Below are positions 7,785 through 19,101 of a DNA stretch of 64,000 nucleotides, in pieces. The notes beneath the pieces were generated by a model, which ran no database searches, had not been told where the DNA came from, and saw only the letters and a list, made by a program, of their open reading frames with translations. The stretch lies in NCBI RefSeq assembly GCF_004801255.1, contig NZ_CP036295.1:1810001-1874000 (forward strand), read 5' to 3'. Source of the stretch: Desulfovibrio desulfuricans. GTDB taxonomy: Bacteria; Desulfobacterota; Desulfovibrionia; Desulfovibrionales; Desulfovibrionaceae. Each line of letters opens with the position of its first letter. Position 1 is the first letter of the stretch. The position numbers were made by a program, and so were the translations under genes.

Positions 7785-10700
7785 TTACCCCCGCGCTTCC
7801 CGCGCGTAGTATTCCTGCAGACTTTCCACATGGGTCTCGGCCCGACGCGAACCAATGGCCGTGGCCGTGGCGCGCGCTGCGGCGATGGTGGTGCAGTAAG
7901 GGACCTTGTATGTCAGGGCCGCGTGGCGGATGGCCTTGGAATCCCTGGCCGTGTGCTTGCCCGATGCCGTATTGATAACCAGGGCCACCTCGTGGTTGAT
8001 GAGCAGATCAACGATGTTGGGCCGTCCTTCGTAAACCTTGAGCACTTCTTCCACCTCAAGCCCGTGCTCGCGCAGCACAGCTGCGGTGCCGCGAGTGGCC
8101 AGCAGATGGAAGCCAAGCCTGGCGAACATGTCGGCCACTTCGGGCAGGTAGGGCTTGTCGCGGTCGTTGACCGACAAAAAGAGCTTGCCACCCTGCGGCA
8201 GCACCTGACCAGCGCCCAGCTGGCTTTTGAGAAACGCCTCGCCAAAATTGGAACCCATGCCCATGACCTCGCCGGTGGAGTGCATTTCGGGTCCCAGAAT
8301 AACGTCCACGCCGGGGAAGCGCTGGAAGGGCAGCACGGCCTCCTTGACGCAGGTAAACCCGCCCTTGCGCATGCTCCAGGGGTCCAGCTCTTCAAGCGTT
8401 TTGCCCAGCATGACCTGGGTAGCCAGGTACGGCAGGGGCACGCCCGTGGCCTTGGACACAAAGGGCGCGGTACGCGAGGCGCGCGGGTTTACTTCGAGTA
8501 TATAGATATCATCGCCCTTGATGGCAAACTGGATGTTCATGAGGCCCACGACCTTGAGCTCGCGGGCAAGGGCCTCGGCCTGCACGGCGATACGGGACAC
8601 ATGGTCGTACGAAAGCGAGTACGAGGGCAGCACGCAGGCCGAGTCGCCGGAGTGGATGCCAGCCTCTTCAATGTGCTCCATGATGCCCGCCACGTACACT
8701 TCCTTGCCGTCCGACAGGGCGTCCACGTCCACTTCCACCGCATGCTCAAGAAACTTGTCGATGAGGATGGGGTGTTCCGGTTTTTGCGGAACCTGGGCGT
8801 GAAAGTACTCCTTGAGTTCGGCTGCGTCGTACACCACGGCCATGGCGCGGCCGCCAAGCACGTAGCTGGGCCGCACAACCACCGGATAGGTGATGCGCTC
8901 GGCCACTTTAAGGGCGTCTTCAAGGCTCATGGCAATGCCGTTCGGCGGTTGCAGCAGGCCAAGCTTTTCAATAAGCGCCTGAAAGCGCTCGCGGTCTTCG
9001 GCGCGGTCAATGGCGTCGGGGCTGGTGCCCATGATGGGCACGCCCGCGCGCATGAGCGGCACGGCAAGGTTCAGCGGGGTCTGGCCGCCAAATTGCACAA
9101 TGACGCCCTCGGGCTTTTCCTTTTCCACAATGTTCATCACGTCTTCAAAGGTAAGCGGCTCAAAGTAGAGCCTGTCAGACGTGTCATAGTCTGTGGAAAC
9201 GGTTTCGGGGTTCGAGTTGACCATGACGGCCATGACGCCTGCGTCGCGCAGGGCAAACGAGGCGTGGCAGCAGCAGTAGTCAAACTCGATGCCCTGGCCG
9301 ATGCGGTTGGGGCCGCCGCCAAGGATAAGCACCTTGCGGCGGTCTTCGACCTTGATTTCTTCGCCGCGTTCGTAGGTGGAGTAAAAATAGGGGGTATAGG
9401 CCTCAAACTCCGCCGCGCAGGTATCCACGAGATAATAGGTGGGCTGCACCTTCATCGCGGTGCGCATATGGCGAATCTCGGCCTCGGGCAGCTTCCACAT
9501 CTCCGCCAGCTGCCGGTCGGAAAAGCCGTATTCCTTGGCTTCGCGCAGCATGTCGGCCAGCGCCGCGTTGGCGGTGGTCATGTCGTTGGCAAGGCCAAAG
9601 TTGCAGATGCGCTTTTCCATATCCACGATGTCGCGCACCTGGCGGATAAACCAGGGGTCGATGGACGAAACCGCAAAGATTTCTTCTTCGCTGATACCGG
9701 CCACAATGGCCTGACGCAGAACAAAAATGCGCCGCGAGTTGGGCCGGTGCAGGGCTTCAAGGATGGTCTCGCGGTCGGGCAGCTCGGAGCGAAAGCCGTA
9801 GCCAAGGCCCGTTGCGCCGATTTCCATGGAGCGCAGGCCCTTCTGCAGGGCCTCCTTGAAGGTGCGGCCAATGCTCATGGCTTCGCCCACGCTCTTCATG
9901 GAGGTGGTGAGCTCGTCCTTGGCGCCGGGGAATTTTTCAAAGGTGAAGCGCGGGATCTTGACCACGCAGTAGTCAATGGCGGGCTCGAAGCTGGCCACGG
10001 TCTCGCGGGTGATGTCGTTGCTCAGTTCGTCAAGCGTGTAGCCCACGGCCAGCTTGGCGGCGATTTTGGCAATGGGAAAACCCGTGGCCTTTGAGGCCAG
10101 CGCCGACGAGCGCGATACGCGCGGGTTCATTTCGATAACCACTACCTCGCCGTTGGCGGGGTTGATGCCAAACTGCACGTTGCTGCCGCCAGTTTCCACG
10201 CCTATCTCGCGCATGATGGCGATGGAGAAGTCGCGGATGTTCTGGTATTCGGCGTCAGAGAGGGTCTGCACCGGGGCCACGGTGATGGAGTCGCCCGTAT
10301 GCACGCCCATGGGATCAAAGTTTTCAATGGAGCAGATGATGACGCAGTTGTCCTTGGCGTCGCGCATTACTTCCATTTCAATTTCTTTCCAGCCAAGCAC
10401 GCTCTGCTCGATCATGACCTCGGAGGTGGGGCTGGCCGAAAGGCCGCTGGCCGCGATGACTTCGAGATCTTCCATATTGTAGGCCACGCCGCCACCGGTG
10501 CCGCCAAGCGTAAAGGCCGGGCGGATAATCAGCGGGAAGGGCAGCACGTTGCCGAGCTGGCGCACGTCTTCCATATTGCGGGCAATGCCGCTGGCGGGCA
10601 TTTTGAGGCCGATTTTTTCCATGGCCTCGCGAAACAGCTCGCGGCTTTCGGCCTTTTCAATGACGTCGGCGCGCGCGCCGATAAGCTCAACGCCGCATTC

Positions 10701-11027
10701 CGCCAAAACGCCGCTCTTGGCAAGCCCAAGAGCGGCGTTCAAAGCCGTCTGACCGCCAAGCGTAGGCAAGAGAGCGTCGGGGCGCTCTTTTCGGATGATT
10801 GCGGCAAGGGTTTCCTGCTCGATGGGTTCCACATAGGTGGCGTCAGCCATATGCGGATCGGTCATGATGGTAGCCGGGTTGGAGTTGACCAGCACCACCT
10901 CGTACCCTTCTTCTTTCAGGGCCTTCACGGCCTGTGAGCCGGAGTAGTCAAACTCGCAGCCCTGGCCGATGATGATGGGGCCCGCGCCGATGACAAGAAT
11001 TTTGTGTAAATCCGTACGCTTGGGCAT
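7785..11027 (-). CDS. carB: Carbamoyl-phosphate synthase large subunit
   Basis: CarB (1080 residues) is the synthase subunit, with two homologous ATP-grasp halves: the first phosphorylates bicarbonate, the second carbamate. A C-terminal MGS-like allosteric domain (about 940-1080) follows. The start [18 protein letters not shown] and the repeat of that motif in the second half as [15 protein letters not shown] show the internal duplication. The size is exactly that of the family. It is the first gene of the carB-carA operon and diverges from argG, so one intergenic region governs two linked arginine steps. Confidence 0.97.
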   Translation of the reverse strand: MPKRTDLHKILVIGAGPIIIGQGCEFDYSGSQAVKALKEEGYEVVLVNSNPATIMTDPHMADATYVEPIEQETLAAIIRKERPDALLPTLGGQTALNAALGLAKSGVLAECGVELIGARADVIEKAESRELFREAMEKIGLKMPASGIARNMEDVRQLGNVLPFPLIIRPAFTLGGTGGGVAYNMEDLEVIAASGLSASPTSEVMIEQSVLGWKEIEMEVMRDAKDNCVIICSIENFDPMGVHTGDSITVAPVQTLSDAEYQNIRDFSIAIMREIGVETGGSNVQFGINPANGEVVVIEMNPRVSRSSALASKATGFPIAKIAAKLAVGYTLDELSNDITRETVASFEPAIDYCVVKIPRFTFEKFPGAKDELTTSMKSVGEAMSIGRTFKEALQKGLRSMEIGATGLGYGFRSELPDRETILEALHRPNSRRIFVLRQAIVAGISEEEIFAVSSIDPWFIRQVRDIVDMEKRICNFGLANDMTTANAALADMLREAKEYGFSDRQLAEMWKLPEAEIRHMRTAMKVQPTYYLVDTCAAEFEAYTPYFYSTYERGEEIKVEDRRKVLILGGGPNRIGQGIEFDYCCCHASFALRDAGVMAVMVNSNPETVSTDYDTSDRLYFEPLTFEDVMNIVEKEKPEGVIVQFGGQTPLNLAVPLMRAGVPIMGTSPDAIDRAEDRERFQALIEKLGLLQPPNGIAMSLEDALKVAERITYPVVVRPSYVLGGRAMAVVYDAAELKEYFHAQVPQKPEHPILIDKFLEHAVEVDVDALSDGKEVYVAGIMEHIEEAGIHSGDSACVLPSYSLSYDHVSRIAVQAEALARELKVVGLMNIQFAIKGDDIYILEVNPRASRTAPFVSKATGVPLPYLATQVMLGKTLEELDPWSMRKGGFTCVKEAVLPFQRFPGVDVILGPEMHSTGEVMGMGSNFGEAFLKSQLGAGQVLPQGGKLFLSVNDRDKPYLPEVADMFARLGFHLLATRGTAAVLREHGLEVEEVLKVYEGRPNIVDLLINHEVALVINTASGKHTARDSKAIRHAALTYKVPYCTTIAAARATATAIGSRRAETHVESLQEYYAREARG

Positions 11028-11097
11028 TGAACTTTCCTGCGGATTTGGAGATCAGAGGTAATGACGCGGCACAGGCGCGCCGAATTGCATAAAACGA

Positions 11098-11124
11098 TTG
11101 TTTTTATTCCACAGCTGGTATAAA
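11098..11124 (+). promoter_or_regulatory. Possible argG promoter
   Basis: A good -10 hexamer TATAAA at 11119-11124 is preceded at 15 bases by a weak -35, TTGTTT (11098-11103). It overlaps the candidate carB promoter on the other strand. The assignment is tentative because the spacing is short. Confidence 0.25.
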
Positions 11125-11130
11125 AGTCAA
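11103..11130 (-). promoter_or_regulatory. Possible carB promoter
   Basis: On the minus strand TTGACT (11130-11125) and AATAAA (11108-11103) are 16 bases apart, roughly 75 bases upstream of the carB start. The -35 is good and the -10 fair. No unambiguous ARG box palindrome was found beside it. Confidence 0.4.
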
Positions 11131-11304
11131 GTTTTTCCTGTGGCCAATGAATACAGAAGCTTGCAAACCGCCCGCACGCTCGCGGCAGCGCACGCATTGC
11201 GGGCGCTGGCCCGCAGCCATACGCGGACAGGCGGCACAAAGCCCTTGCCTCGCACTTTTTTTTGAGCAATAATTTTTGCCTTGAATCCACAAGGGGAGCA
11301 CCAC

Positions 11305-12510
<1,206 letters not shown>

Positions 12511-12518
12511 ACTGAATA

Positions 12519-12554
12519 CCCCGCGCCTCCCGGCTACGGCCTGGGCGCGCGGGG
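12519..12554 (+). other. GC-rich hairpin between argG and argH
   Basis: CCCCGCGC (12519-12526) pairs with GCGCGGGG (12547-12554). No T-run follows, so it is a poor terminator and is more likely an mRNA stabiliser or attenuator between the two genes. Confidence 0.4.
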
Positions 12555-12720
12555 CTGCAAATATCGGGCGCTTTTCCCGGAGCCTGCGCCGTACTGGCCC
12601 GGCCTTTGGCGGCATCAGCCGCCTTGCGGAATGTTTACGGAGCAGGTTCCGGGGGAAGCTGCGTTTGCCTCGGGCTGCGCTGTTTCCCCCGATCCATTTT
12701 TTACTGAAAACGGACAGACC

Positions 12721-14124
12721 ATGAAGACCAACCAGAGCTGGGGCGGCCGCTTTGCCGAAGGCCCCAAGGAAGCCGTGGCCCAGTACACTGATTCGCAGTC
12801 CTATGACAGGGCGCTCTACGCGCAGGACATCCGCGCTTCGCAGGCGCATGCCCGCATGCTGGGCCGTCAGGGCGTCATCAGCCAGAGCGAGGCGCGGGCG
12901 CTGGTCAACGGTCTGGACCGCGTGCGCGAAGAAATCGAAACGGGCAGCTTTGTGTGGAAGCCCGAGCTTGAAGACGTGCACATGAATATTGAAGCGCGCC
13001 TGACCGAGCTTGTGGGCGACGTGGGCAAAAAGCTGCATACGGGCCGCAGCCGCAACGACCAGGTGGGCCTGACCTTTCGGCTGTTTGTGGCCGACCGGCT
13101 CGAAACATGGCGTCAGCGCGCCGCCTTTTTGTGCTCTGTGCTCGCCGACAAGGCTGCGGAGCATACGACGGACATCCTGCCCGGCTGCACCCACATGCAG
13201 CCCGCCCAGCCAGTAAGCCTTGCCCACCACCTGCTGGCCTACGCCTCCATGTTCCGCCGCGACGCCATGCGCCTTGAAGACACCCTTGAACGCGTACGCG
13301 TTTCACCCCTCGGCGCTGCGGCCCTGGCCGGAACAACCTACCCTCTCGACCCGCAGAGCGTGGCCGACGAGGTGGGCTTTGCCAAAATTTACGCCAACTC
13401 CATGGATGCCGTATCTGACCGCGACTTTGTGCTTGAGGCCCTTTTTGACGGCTCAACCATCATGATGCATCTGTCGCGCCTGTGCGAAGAGATCATCCTC
13501 TGGGCCAACCCGGCTTTTGGCTTTGTGCGCCTGTCCGACGGGTACTCCACCGGCTCGTCCATCATGCCGCAAAAGAAAAACCCCGACGTGGCCGAACTCA
13601 TGCGCGGCAAGACGGGGCGCGTCTACGGCGCTCTCACCGGCCTGCTCACGGTCATGAAGGGCCTGCCTCTGGCCTACAACCGCGACATGCAGGAAGACAA
13701 GGAAGGTTTCCTCGATGCCGACCGCACGGTTGAGGCATCGCTGCGGCTCATGGCGGGCATGCTGCAGGAGCTGACCTTCCGCACCGACCGCATGCGCGAG
13801 GCCTGCAAGGCCGGGTTCCTCAACGCCACAGAGCTGGCCGATTACCTTGTGGGCAAGGGCATTCCCTTCCGCGAGGCGCACCACATCACCGGGCAGGCCG
13901 TAGCCATGGCCGAAAAGGCGGGCAAGGGCCTTGAAGACCTCACCCTTGGCGAGCTTCAGACTCTTGAACCGCGTATCGACGATTCGGTGTATGCGATTCT
14001 GGAATACGCTGCAGCCGTAAGCCGCCGCGAAACCCCCGGCGGCACAGGCCCCCGTTCGGTGGAAACCCAGCTCGAACAGATGCGCTACTGGCTTGGCCAG
14101 ATTCTCGGCAAGGATAACGACTGA
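12721..14124 (+). CDS. argH: Argininosuccinate lyase
   Basis: ArgH (467 residues) splits argininosuccinate into arginine and fumarate. It belongs to the fumarase/aspartase superfamily; the signature [12 protein letters not shown] containing the catalytic serine loop lies near residue 278, and [10 protein letters not shown] near 105. The ATG at 12721 ([11 protein letters not shown]) fits homologues. An open frame extends upstream to 12631 but has no family support. The ribosome binding site is weak. The gene ends 14 bases before the HisD-like protein, which probably shares its message. Confidence 0.96.
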   Translation: MKTNQSWGGRFAEGPKEAVAQYTDSQSYDRALYAQDIRASQAHARMLGRQGVISQSEARALVNGLDRVREEIETGSFVWKPELEDVHMNIEARLTELVGDVGKKLHTGRSRNDQVGLTFRLFVADRLETWRQRAAFLCSVLADKAAEHTTDILPGCTHMQPAQPVSLAHHLLAYASMFRRDAMRLEDTLERVRVSPLGAAALAGTTYPLDPQSVADEVGFAKIYANSMDAVSDRDFVLEALFDGSTIMMHLSRLCEEIILWANPAFGFVRLSDGYSTGSSIMPQKKNPDVAELMRGKTGRVYGALTGLLTVMKGLPLAYNRDMQEDKEGFLDADRTVEASLRLMAGMLQELTFRTDRMREACKAGFLNATELADYLVGKGIPFREAHHITGQAVAMAEKAGKGLEDLTLGELQTLEPRIDDSVYAILEYAAAVSRRETPGGTGPRSVETQLEQMRYWLGQILGKDND

Positions 14125-14138
14125 GCGAGGTAGACGCC

Positions 14139-15011
14139 ATGTCCCAGTTTGATACCGAATTGCGGCAGGAGCAGGGGGCGGAAGCTCCCTCCCCCGTCTG
14201 CTGGCCCCAGTGGGCGGAAGACGCCCGACTGGACGACGCGCTGGCCGCAGCCGCCTACGAGGCTACCCCCGCGCACCTGCGAGCCGCAGTCAAAACAGGG
14301 CTGGCGCTGGCGCACATGCACTTTGGCGAAAGCACCGCCAGCCAGCGCAGCGAGGTGCGCAACACGCATCTGGGCTTCTGGCGGCGCGCAATCTCGCACC
14401 CCGCGCCCTGGGCCGTCATTGCCTTTACGCCCGCATACGCCGCTGCAGCCCGTCTTGCCGCCGCCTGCGTACCCGCCCTGCTGGGCGGCGTGCCGCTGGT
14501 CGGGGCCGTGTGCGTGGGCGGCGCGCCCGCTGGCAACGCGCTGGTAACGCTTGAGCTGGCAGGAGTGGAAGATATTTTTGTCATGGACAGCGCTGGCCTC
14601 TGCACCCTGCTGGAAGAAACCCAGCCGGGGCCTGGCAGGCTGGTGCTGCTGCACAGGGGCGAACTGGACGGCGTGGCCGGAGCCGCGCGGGCGCTGGAAC
14701 TGCCCTGCTATGAAGAACGCCGTTCGCCCGTGCTGTGCCTGCCCAAGCCTGAGGCCTTTGACCTTGAGGCTCTGGCCTTTGCCCAGGCCGAGGCGCTGGA
14801 CGCGGCGCTCGATACCTCGCTGCGCCTCACCCCCGACGCCACCTACCTTGCGCCAGTGGCGGCCCTTGGGCATTGCCGCGAGCGGCGTACCGGTCCCTTC
14901 CCTTACAGCGGCGCGCCGGCGTTCACGCCGGGCTGCGAGGGCTTCTGGCTGCATCCCGGCCTCACGCCCGACTTTTTCCGCGTGCAGCGGCAAGCCTTCG
15001 GGCTGCTCTAA
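14139..15011 (+). CDS. Uncharacterised protein with reduced histidinol-dehydrogenase-like fold
   Basis: This 290-residue protein was not recognised outright. Residues about 85-200 resemble the first nucleotide-fold half of HisD: a run like 'AVIAFTPAYAAAARLAA', then 'LELAGVEDIFVMDSAGLCTLL', where HisD has 'AAHLAGVDRVFRIGGAQ'. The end, GLTPDFFRVQRQAF, resembles the HisD C-terminus GLSVDDFLKRT. The stretch between is much shorter than in HisD, and no Glu-His catalytic pair or zinc ligands can be placed. It begins 14 bases after argH and so probably belongs to the argGH message. A function linked to arginine is only a guess; the HisD link is an inference from eye alignment. Confidence 0.75.
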   Translation: MSQFDTELRQEQGAEAPSPVCWPQWAEDARLDDALAAAAYEATPAHLRAAVKTGLALAHMHFGESTASQRSEVRNTHLGFWRRAISHPAPWAVIAFTPAYAAAARLAAACVPALLGGVPLVGAVCVGGAPAGNALVTLELAGVEDIFVMDSAGLCTLLEETQPGPGRLVLLHRGELDGVAGAARALELPCYEERRSPVLCLPKPEAFDLEALAFAQAEALDAALDTSLRLTPDATYLAPVAALGHCRERRTGPFPYSGAPAFTPGCEGFWLHPGLTPDFFRVQRQAFGLL

Positions 15012-15193
15012 TCCATAGCGGTTGCGCCGTGCTCGGCGTCCGGTCGTTTACCTTCTGCATACGCCCATCGCCAGGGATACTTGCAGGCGGTCTGCCCGGC
15101 CTTTCCCACCAGGAAAAGCCGTTGCGGCCATCCTTGCCCTGCGCCTGAAAAAGCCGTAATCATTCAGAGACATCACGTTTTGGGAGCAAAGCC

Positions 15194-17236
15194 ATGCCCA
15201 GCATCAAGCATATCCGCAACATAGGCATTATTGCCCATATCGACGCGGGCAAGACCACGCTCTCGGAGCGCATGCTCTTTTACAGCCGCAAAATCCACCG
15301 CATGGGCGAGGTGCACGACGGCGCGGCCACCATGGACTACATGCCCGAGGAGCAGGAGCGGGGCATCACCATCATGTCCGCCTGCACCACCTGCCAGTGG
15401 GGCGAAAATACCATCAACCTCATCGACACCCCCGGCCATGTGGACTTTACCATTGAGGTGGAGCGATCCCTGCGCGTGCTGGACGGAGCCGTGGGCGTTT
15501 TTTGCGCCGTGGGCGGGGTTGAGCCGCAGTCAGAGACCGTATGGCGGCAGTCGGAAGATTTTGGCGTGCCCAAGATCGCCTTCATCAATAAGATAGACCG
15601 GCTGGGCGCGGATTTTGAGGCCGTGCTTGAGGCCATGCGCCAGCGCCTGCAGGCAAACGCCGTGGCGGTCACCATTCCCTTGGGCCAGGGCGAAAATTTT
15701 AGCGCCGTGCTTGATCTGGTCAATGAGCAGACCCTGACCTTTGATCAGGCTGATCAGGGGCAGACCATGCACCGCGCGCCGTTTACCGAGCAAGAAGCCG
15801 CCCTCGCCGCTCCCTGGCGCGAAACCCTGCTGGAAAAACTGGCCGAGGCCGACGACGCCTTTGTGGACCGTTATCTCGAGGGCGCGTTTACCCTGACCGA
15901 CGTCAACGCCGCCCTGCGCCGCGCCACGCTTGCCCGTACGCTCACGCCCGTATTTTGCGGCTCGGCCCTGCGCAACATGGGCGTGCAGCCCGTGCTCGAC
16001 GCCGTGTGCAGCCTGCTGCCCTCGCCCGTCGATGTGCCCGCCCCGGTGGGCCGCGACGCCGAAGGCCGCGACATTGTGGTGGAGGCAACGCCCGACGCGC
16101 CCGCCGTGGCCCTGGTCTTCAAGGTATTGCTGGAAAACGGCCGCAAGCTGGCCTTTTTGCGCATGTACGCGGGCCGCATCCATGAAGGGGAAAACCTGCG
16201 CAACACGGCAAGCGGCAAGGACGACCGTCTTGGCCGCATCTACCGCCCCCACGCCGACCGGCGCGAGCAGCTCGAATGCGCCGGGGCGGGAGAAATCGTG
16301 GTGGTTGTCGGCCTGCGTTCGGCCCGCACGGGCGAGACCTATACCGCCCGCGAGCGGCAGCTTTTGCTGGAGAGCATCGACGCCTACGCGCCTGTCATCA
16401 CGCTGGCGCTTGAGCCCCGCAACGCTGACGAAAGCAAGATTCTGGACGAAGCCCTCGCCCGCTATACCGAAGAAGACCCCACCCTGCTGGCGCGGCTCGA
16501 CGACGACACCGGTACGCGCATGGTCTCCGGCATGGGAGAGCTGCATCTGGACGTGCTGCTTGAACGCATGAAGCGCGAATACGGCATCAGCCCCCGCGCG
16601 AGCAATCCGCAGGTGGTGCTGCGCGAAACTGTACGCAAGGAGGCCGAGGCGGCCGCTGTGTTTGACAAGGAGCTGGGCAAGGAGCGTCATCAGGGTTCTG
16701 CGGCCCTGCGCGTGGCTCCGCGCGCCAGAGGCACGGGCAACACGGTTGAAGTGGGCGATTTTTTGCCGCAGGATGCCGCCGAGGCCCGCAAAATTCTGCC
16801 CAGGGTCTACCTTGACGCCGCCCTTGAAGGCGTGCGCGACGCCCTGCAAAGCGGCGATCTCACGGGCTACCCTGTGGAAGACGTGGCTGTCACGCTCACC
16901 GCTGTGGACAGGCAGGAGGGGGTGACCACTATCCCCGGTTGCCGCATGGCTGCCGGTCAGGCCCTGCGCGAAGCTCTGGCGGCTGCAACGCCTGTGGTTA
17001 TGGAACCAGTGATGCGCGTGGAAATTACCGCTCCAGAGGACTTTTTGGGCGCGTCCATTACACTGTTTACGACCTGCGGCGGCAAGGTCGAGGATATGGA
17101 AGACCATGGCGGGCGCAAGACCCTGCGCGGTACAGCGCCCCTGCGCCGCCTGTTTGGCTTTTCCACCTCGCTGCGCTCGGCCACGCAGGGCCGCACAGGG
17201 CTGGTGATGACTTTTGACCGTTTTGACCTGCCCTGA
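15194..17236 (+). CDS. Elongation factor G-like GTPase (EF-G paralogue)
   Basis: This 680-residue protein has the full EF-G plan: G domain (G1 AHIDAGKTT, G3 DTPGH, G4 NKID), domain II, III, IV and V. Switch I contains EEQERGITI as in EF-G. Domain IV diverges from canonical EF-G: the usual glycine-rich QYGHV stretch is replaced by a segment around KELGKERHQGSAALRV. This points to an EF-G2-type paralogue rather than the str-operon fusA, and no rpsL/rpsG/tuf genes are nearby. Roles proposed for such paralogues include ribosome recycling or stress translation. The start has GGGAG upstream. rsmA follows by 6 bases. Confidence 0.88.
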   Translation: MPSIKHIRNIGIIAHIDAGKTTLSERMLFYSRKIHRMGEVHDGAATMDYMPEEQERGITIMSACTTCQWGENTINLIDTPGHVDFTIEVERSLRVLDGAVGVFCAVGGVEPQSETVWRQSEDFGVPKIAFINKIDRLGADFEAVLEAMRQRLQANAVAVTIPLGQGENFSAVLDLVNEQTLTFDQADQGQTMHRAPFTEQEAALAAPWRETLLEKLAEADDAFVDRYLEGAFTLTDVNAALRRATLARTLTPVFCGSALRNMGVQPVLDAVCSLLPSPVDVPAPVGRDAEGRDIVVEATPDAPAVALVFKVLLENGRKLAFLRMYAGRIHEGENLRNTASGKDDRLGRIYRPHADRREQLECAGAGEIVVVVGLRSARTGETYTARERQLLLESIDAYAPVITLALEPRNADESKILDEALARYTEEDPTLLARLDDDTGTRMVSGMGELHLDVLLERMKREYGISPRASNPQVVLRETVRKEAEAAAVFDKELGKERHQGSAALRVAPRARGTGNTVEVGDFLPQDAAEARKILPRVYLDAALEGVRDALQSGDLTGYPVEDVAVTLTAVDRQEGVTTIPGCRMAAGQALREALAAATPVVMEPVMRVEITAPEDFLGASITLFTTCGGKVEDMEDHGGRKTLRGTAPLRRLFGFSTSLRSATQGRTGLVMTFDRFDLP

Positions 17237-17242
17237 GGAACC

Positions 17243-18064
17243 ATGCAGCAACACGAATCAACACACGGCCAGCCCCGCGCCAAAAAGAGCCTTGGGCAGC
17301 ATTTTTTGAAGCGCGAGGATATCTGCCGCCGCATCGCCATGCTGCTGTTGCCCCGGCCCGAAGATATGGTGCTGGAGATCGGCCCCGGCCCCGGTGCTCT
17401 GACCCGCGCCATTGAAGAACAGCCCCATGCCCGCCTGCTGTTGCTTGAAAAAGACAACCACTGGGCGGCAGAGCGCCAACGCCTTGGCGAGGCCCGCACC
17501 CAGGCGGTGCTGACCGACGCACTGCGCTTTGACTGGCGGCGCATCACGCCCCAAACCCCCTGGAAGATCATCGGCAATCTGCCGTACAACGTGGCCTCGC
17601 CCCTCATCTGGGACATTGTCTCGCGCGCAACTGGCTGGCAGCGGGCGGCATTTATGGTGCAAAAAGAGGTAGGACAACGGCTGGCGGCGCAACCCAACAC
17701 AAACCACTACGGCGCGCTCTCGGTATGGGTGCAAAGCTACGCCCGCCCGCGCATGGAGTTTATTGTGGGGCCAGGGGCCTTTAGCCCTCCGCCCAAGGTA
17801 GATTCGGCCGTGCTTTCGTTTGAACCGCTGCCGCCAGAGAGCAGGCCTGCCCACCCCGAGGTGCTGGCGCGGCTTTTGCGCGTGTGCTTTCAGCAGCGCC
17901 GCAAACAGCTTGGCGGCGTCTTTCGGCGCAGCGGCCAGCCCGGCCTTGAGGCGGCCCTGGAAAAAACCGGCCTCGACCCAAGCCTGCGGCCCGAGGCCCT
18001 TGCCAATAAAGATTTTCAGGCACTGGCCGCTTTTTGGGCCGAGCAGCTTGACAATAATGCATAA
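17243..18064 (+). CDS. rsmA: 16S rRNA (adenine1518-N6/adenine1519-N6)-dimethyltransferase
   Basis: RsmA/KsgA (273 residues) dimethylates the two adjacent adenosines in helix 45 of 16S rRNA during small-subunit maturation. KKSLGQHFL at the N-terminus, the SAM-binding EIGPGPGALT and the catalytic NLPYNVASPL motif are all present. The start follows the EF-G-like gene by 6 bases with GAGGAACC as ribosome binding site, so the two ribosome-related genes are probably cotranscribed. Confidence 0.96.
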   Translation: MQQHESTHGQPRAKKSLGQHFLKREDICRRIAMLLLPRPEDMVLEIGPGPGALTRAIEEQPHARLLLLEKDNHWAAERQRLGEARTQAVLTDALRFDWRRITPQTPWKIIGNLPYNVASPLIWDIVSRATGWQRAAFMVQKEVGQRLAAQPNTNHYGALSVWVQSYARPRMEFIVGPGAFSPPPKVDSAVLSFEPLPPESRPAHPEVLARLLRVCFQQRRKQLGGVFRRSGQPGLEAALEKTGLDPSLRPEALANKDFQALAAFWAEQLDNNA

Positions 18065-18174
18065 AAAGCTTTGAGTTTACGCACTGTCCATTAAACGTAA
18101 TGCGTGGCATTATTTGCCTCGCTGTATGCTGACAGAACAACTCAAGCCGGGGAAATTTTCAGGAGGATGTGCTG

Positions 18175-18447
18175 ATGACTAAAGCTGATCTGGTTGAAAA
18201 AATCGCCGCCAAGGCAAATCTGACCAAGGCTGCCGCCGAACGTGCACTTAATGCTTTTCTTGGCTCTGTTGAAGACGCTCTGGTTAAAGAATCCAAGCTG
18301 ACCCTCACGGGCTTTGGCACCTTTGCGGTCGAAACACGTAAAGCTCGCCAGGGGCGCAACCCCCGCACGGGCGACACGCTCACCATCCCAGCCTGCAAAA
18401 TTCTCAAATTCCGTCCTGGCAAGATGCTCAAGGACTCCCTGAACTGA
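18175..18447 (+). CDS. hup: HU-family nucleoid DNA-binding protein
   Basis: This 90-residue protein is HU, a dimeric nucleoid protein that bends [17 protein letters not shown], the signature [18 protein letters not shown] and the beta-arm FRPGK ending are typical. The ATG at 18175 lies 8 bases after a strong AGGAGG; an in-frame GTG at 18169 is too close to that site. It stands alone with its own intrinsic terminator. Confidence 0.96.
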   Translation: MTKADLVEKIAAKANLTKAAAERALNAFLGSVEDALVKESKLTLTGFGTFAVETRKARQGRNPRTGDTLTIPACKILKFRPGKMLKDSLN

Positions 18448-18451
18448 GTTT

Positions 18452-18483
18452 AAGCCGTTATGCCCTGTGCATAACGGCTTTTT
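18452..18483 (+). terminator. Intrinsic terminator after hup
   Basis: AAGCCGTTATGC (18452-18463) pairs perfectly with GCATAACGGCTT (18469-18480), with a 5-base loop and T-run. This is a textbook rho-independent terminator. Confidence 0.93.
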
Positions 18484-18740
18484 GCTTTGCGCCAACGACT
18501 GAGAGGCCGTTGGGCTTTGTTGTTGACTTGCCGCACCGCATAAACCGCAGTCGCATATTGGGGGGCTGTCTGGTTTTGGGCTGCGGCGCCGGGCATTGAA
18601 ACTGCCAGGCTGGTTGTGGAAAATATTTATTTTTCCGCACTAGGGGCTTGCCTTTTTTTCAGGGGGGAGCTACAACGGCAGTTCATATTTTGAGGGCTAT
18701 GGTCGTTGACCATGCCCCACCGCCGAAGGGGGTGATTTTC

Positions 18741-18944
18741 TTGCCCGGAGTTTTTCTTAACGACGACGACTATAACTTCGACATCGCACTGCGCCGCTTT
18801 AAGAAGCAGGTAGAAAAGGCCGGCATTCTTTCTGAAATGAAGAAGCGCCAGCACTACGAAAAGCCCAGCGTTATGCGCAAAAAGAAGAAGGCCGCCGCCC
18901 GGAAGCGGCTGTTGAAAAAAATCAGGAAGATGAACATGGCCTAG
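18741..18944 (+). CDS. rpsU: 30S ribosomal protein bS21, TTG start
   Basis: bS21 (67 residues) is a small basic protein of the 30S platform involved in initiation. The text [20 protein letters not shown], then [16 protein letters not shown], is clear. There is no ATG in the right place: translation most likely starts at TTG 18741, 8 bases after GAAGGGGG, although GTG 18732 is in frame and would add three residues. The rare start may matter for dosage. The gene opens a macromolecular-synthesis cluster. Confidence 0.93.
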   Translation: MPGVFLNDDDYNFDIALRRFKKQVEKAGILSEMKKRQHYEKPSVMRKKKKAAARKRLLKKIRKMNMA

Positions 18945-19038
18945 GCGGCAACGCCTTGCGCCGTCTTGTCGGGCACAGCCCGCCAAAGCGGCAGGCCGCG
19001 CGGCATCTGACGCCGCCCCTGTTCATTCGGCCAGTTAT

Positions 19039-19068
19039 GCGGGAGGCCCCTCGGGCTTCCCGCGTTTT
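19039..19068 (+). terminator. Intrinsic terminator after rpsU
   Basis: GCGGGAGGCCC (19039-19049) pairs with GGGCTTCCCGC (19053-19063), with one G-U pair, followed by GTTTT. It separates rpsU from yqeY, perhaps partially, so rpsU can be made in excess. Confidence 0.8.
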
Positions 19069-19101
19069 CTGCTTTTCTCCACCCTTCACCCCACCACCGC
19101 C

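Noticed and set aside
6582-10094. A 1170-residue open frame on the plus strand opposite carA and carB
   Set aside because: It is the complement of strongly conserved carAB and is rich in His, Gly, Ala and Val runs typical of antisense frames in GC-rich DNA.
15530-17254. A 574-residue minus-strand frame opposite the EF-G-like gene
   Set aside because: Opposite a well-conserved GTPase and without motifs of its own.
18090-18125. Sigma-54-like TGGCATTATTTGCC before hup
   Set aside because: The GG and GC are only 8 bases apart instead of 10, so it cannot work as a -24/-12 promoter.
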